Assembly: GCF_947623445.1 (NCBI RefSeq)
Contig: NC_135248.1
Span: forward strand, 11,913,820 to 11,977,819
DNA from: Clavelina lepadiformis
Lineage: Eukaryota; Chordata; Ascidiacea; Aplousobranchia; Clavelinidae
Reading direction: 5' to 3'
DNA: 64,000 nt
The position numbers and the translations under genes are program-made. The notes beneath the pieces were generated by a model. It did not search any database, was not told where the DNA came from, and saw only the letters and a program-made list of their open reading frames with translations. Numbering within the stretch: position 1 is the first letter of the stretch; every line of letters begins with the position of its first letter. Positions 61,083 to 64,000 of the stretch are shown here, one piece after another.

Positions 61083-63950
61083 TCAGTTTTGCTTTAGATC
61101 TGCACCAACTTCCAAAGCATTCTGCAAAAAAACAAAAATCATTTAAATGAGATGAACTTGCGGTAAATTAAAAAGAAAATTTGCAGAGATAAACCGATTT
61201 CTAGATACTGCTAAAGTGTTTTCAATCTTACCAGCTTGTGTTCGACTGACGCGTTGATCAAATCGTAACCATAAAGACTTGGGATCTCATATCCTGTTTC
61301 AGCTATGCCTACATATAGATAACAAATTAAATAAGCATTGATCTTTTCATCAACGTGCTTCAGCTTTAAAATGCCCATATATGTATATGGTTAACTATTG
61401 CTTATGTATTTTCAAGTAGCCAAGTCCATATAAGTGATTACTTGATATCATTTTGCTCTTCATCATATATCACAAACACTATAGCAGACATTTTTTGCAT
61501 TCTCAAAATGGCATCATAACAAGAGAATATTAAAGTTTATGCGTTATGATACTTTCAATCAGGTTTTGTACTTCTAGTTCGGTTTATGAACATACCGTTA
61601 ATAGCAGGCAAAATAGCCTGAGGCAAAAATGCTTGAAGAAGCTGATTAAAAAGTTCTGCTGGCAGTTCGCCAGCGTCGGTCACCCTCACGTCCAGGTAAT
61701 TAGCTTTTCCTGAAATCGTTTGGTTTTCTATTCGAGCTTTGGCGAGTAATTCTATATCCTTCAAAAGTTAATCGATATTGACTTCACTGATTAAGACTTT
61801 AATTAAGCAGACAAACAAGACAAATCTGTATTTTTTGGAACAAGCACATAAAATGATATATCCGAACACTATTAAACATAAAATTTGTGCTGAGATGGTT
61901 TTTTGGTTTAAATTTCTTCGCTGTAGTTCTACTTACGGAGATTACAGTTAAAGCTTGCAGTATACTTCCGTCCGGCATCACTGCGTTTAAAACAACTTCG
62001 ACTGTTCCCTCAATTCTTATGCCGTCCGGAGTGAATTCAGTTCTTGGTGGGTGAGTCGCCCTTACCTCAATTTGAAGAGGACTGCTCCAGTAAAAAAGAT
62101 ATAGTGGATAAAAGTTCAGAATTTACATGTTCAGTAAAAGGCAGCACATTACAAAAAATCTAAGTTTTTAACTAAAACTTTTCGTTATATATTATTTATA
62201 ACCGTAGCCCTATTTTTACAAAATTAATCGAACTTACTTGTCCCCAATGATTGCCAGCGGAGGTAAAACAGAACCAAGGTCACCCACACCCAATGATCCA
62301 AGCTTCAAACAAAGACATCACATAAAACTGTTTTCAGATGGAGCAAATCAACCTTTTTTGTAAATAAGTTGAATTAAAATATAGTTACCTTGCCAACGTT
62401 AAATGTTCCTTCCAGCTTTCCAAGTTTCCAAAGTGAATATGCTAGAGTGTTGACCGCGTAAGGGCTAAATGAAACACGGGCCATCTGTGCAGAGGAGGAT
62501 ATCCGGGGCAAAGCTGTTGTCACAAACGGAAATCTGTGAATGATAAGTTTCTTTTGCTAAAACATTTTAAACTTCAACAATGGCATGCAAACTGAAGCTA
62601 TCAACTGAATTCAGGTCACAAGTTGCTGAACTGAATTAAACTGAATTGAACTGAATTCAGGTCCTAGAGCTTTAAATGTTACTTTTGCTCTAGTCATTAC
62701 TTACTCTAAGTCTGGATTGTCACTTGGGTAGCATCGCCCTTTAACCGAAATCATTAATTCGTTTTCAGTTGCTTCCGGATCGCAAACCAAGCCAAGATCG
62801 ACTGATGTTTCCAGTAGAAATGGATAGTTTACTAAGAAAAATAACATAAGAAGTAAATTTACGGCAACCATGCCTTTTTAACTTAAAGGATCATATCTGC
62901 GGGTGGTTATAGCCCTATTCCAAACAACTGGTATTATTTTATTTTCTTAATTTTTTTTTCCATTTTGCAAAATTCTCACCAATAAAAGAGTTAGCAACTT
63001 TACTGGCTTGACTTGAAAGGGTTTTTTTGACAGCTGGGCAAATCTGAAGTTTAAAAATAGACAGTTAGCTGAGTTATTCAACCACGAAGTTACATTCAAA
63101 AATTGAGTGTAGAGTGTTTTTATCAATTACCATATCTATATATACATATATATATATAGAGTAAGCTATTTTCCCTGGCAATATCAGGATTTGTCTTAAT
63201 AGCGGCAACACTCACTCGTTTCTCCAACTCTTCTTTGATGGTTTCTTTAAATAGTTCGAGAACAATATTGAATACGGCGTCTAGCTTTGTGTCGAAAACT
63301 TTGACGTCCAGATCTTCAATTCTTGCCGAACAAGCTTCCACCAAAAACTTTATAAAACAGTTTGTGATCCATTTTGATCAATTCGTTTATCTATCTCAGC
63401 TACTTACAGTCGGTTTGCCGTTCTTTGCCATCTTTAGCGCGAATTCCTGGCTTAAATGTAGGCCGCTAGCTGACGCTCTTATACCACCATCAGCCCGCAA
63501 CGTGAATCTAAAAAAGAAAGAACCTTTCTCATAACATTTCCTTTATTTGTTTTTCTTTAGTTCTTTACGGATTTTGAATACTTTTCGAGTAAATAATTGG
63601 CCTGAACATAGATTGTAGTTATAGTGACCAAAAGCTTATTTTGACAATGACAAAAAATGATTTGCTACAGACAAGAAAGTAACTTGCATCTTGATATTTT
63701 TAAAACCTTTTCATTTGCTCTTTTCTCAAGATTTGTAAGACTTTTTTACTAAGCATATCTGTTTGACATTCGGTCAAATTTGTTTAACAAAATGCAGAAC
63801 ATTTACGGGAAATTGAAAATTTTGAAGGTCTTGGATGCACTAAAACGAGCAGACGCAGAAACCGTTCCTTTGTCGATTGCCGGAATAAAAAGGTTTGGAG
63901 TTTTTGTTCGGAATTTGGTGTTTCCAAGGTTAAAAGTCTCGATCATCAAA
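61083..63950 (-). CDS. BPI/LBP/PLUNC-family protein, partial (5' end outside window)
   Basis: Visible exons, 5' to 3': 63950-63807, 63507-63408, 63347-63216, 63043-62980, 62831-62705, 62533-62389, 62302-62238, 62081-61937, 61758-61596, 61308-61232, 61121-61083. They give about 400 codons in frame, ending TGA. The order matches a BPI fold: N-terminal barrel (IETFNLGNTKF), FTLRADGGIRASASG, then two Cys 40 residues apart (EACSARI ... RICPAV). These fit the conserved disulfide of the N-terminal barrel (Cys135-Cys175 in human BPI). Next come FLLETSVDLGLVCDP and ISVKGRCYP, then a C-terminal barrel (RVSFSPYAVNTLAYSLWKLG, TVEVVLNAVMPDGS, FLPQAILPAIN), ending NALEVGADLKQN like the vertebrate FGAD terminus. 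The family binds LPS or other lipids outside the cell, in host defence or lipid transport. The signal peptide and first exon(s) are missing from the window, so secretion is inferred from the family. Confidence 0.9.
63135..63165. repeat. (TA)n microsatellite
   Basis: A run of ATATATATATA in an intron of the BPI-like gene, just after the exon that encodes the first conserved Cys. Confidence 0.7.
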
Positions 63951-64000
63951 CTGAAAAAAATCAAATGTAAACACGAGAAAATTATCGGCTTCTACGTTTC

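Overview
This window is invertebrate nuclear DNA. It is AT-rich, with compact multi-exon genes, short GT-AG introns and many small DNA transposons. The gene set (a CEP131 orthologue, an ORP10/11-type oxysterol-binding-related protein, an EML-type WD40 protein, a BPI/LBP-fold protein) and the architecture fit an invertebrate deuterostome, most plausibly an ascidian tunicate. Species was not determined, and that placement is inference. All exon models were made by hand from splice signals and reading-frame continuity. Each complete model closes in frame from ATG to stop.

Layout, left to right. (1) 893-5647 (+): 9-exon gene for an unrecognised 612-residue protein with about six hydrophobic segments. 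(2) 6859-16610 (+): 21-exon gene for a 1610-residue EML-like protein, with a long novel N-terminal part, then the HELP motif and WD repeats. (3) 17.1-34.4 kb: gene-poor region rich in repeats. It holds a 35-bp minisatellite, hAT ends, tRNA-like SINE pieces, a dispersed repeat split by an insertion, and a nested transposon at 30.5-34.4 kb. (4) 34847-46321 (-): complete 28-exon CEP131 gene (1076 residues), whose intron 11 holds a second, inverted array of the same 35-bp minisatellite. (5) 46.3-51.1 kb: intergenic, with a CAG...CTG-ended MITE and an 0.8-kb fold-back element. (6) 51134-58993 (-): complete 15-exon ORP10/11-like gene (745 residues), with a second copy of that MITE in intron 1. (7) 61083-63950 (-): the last 11 visible exons of a BPI/LBP-family gene, whose 5' end lies beyond the window.

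The genes do not form an operon or one pathway. CEP131 (centriolar satellite/cilia) and the EML-like protein (microtubules) are both cytoskeletal. The ORP is a lipid-transfer protein at membrane contacts. The BPI-like protein is a secreted lipid or LPS binder.

The most interesting structure is at 30.5-34.4 kb. A hAT-type element with an exact 8-bp target duplication split an ORF-bearing element. That same hAT carries, in inverted orientation, another copy of the element it landed in. The inner copy has about 130-bp terminal inverted repeats and a single intact 328-codon ORF of a family I could not name, so it may be a little-described DNA transposon.
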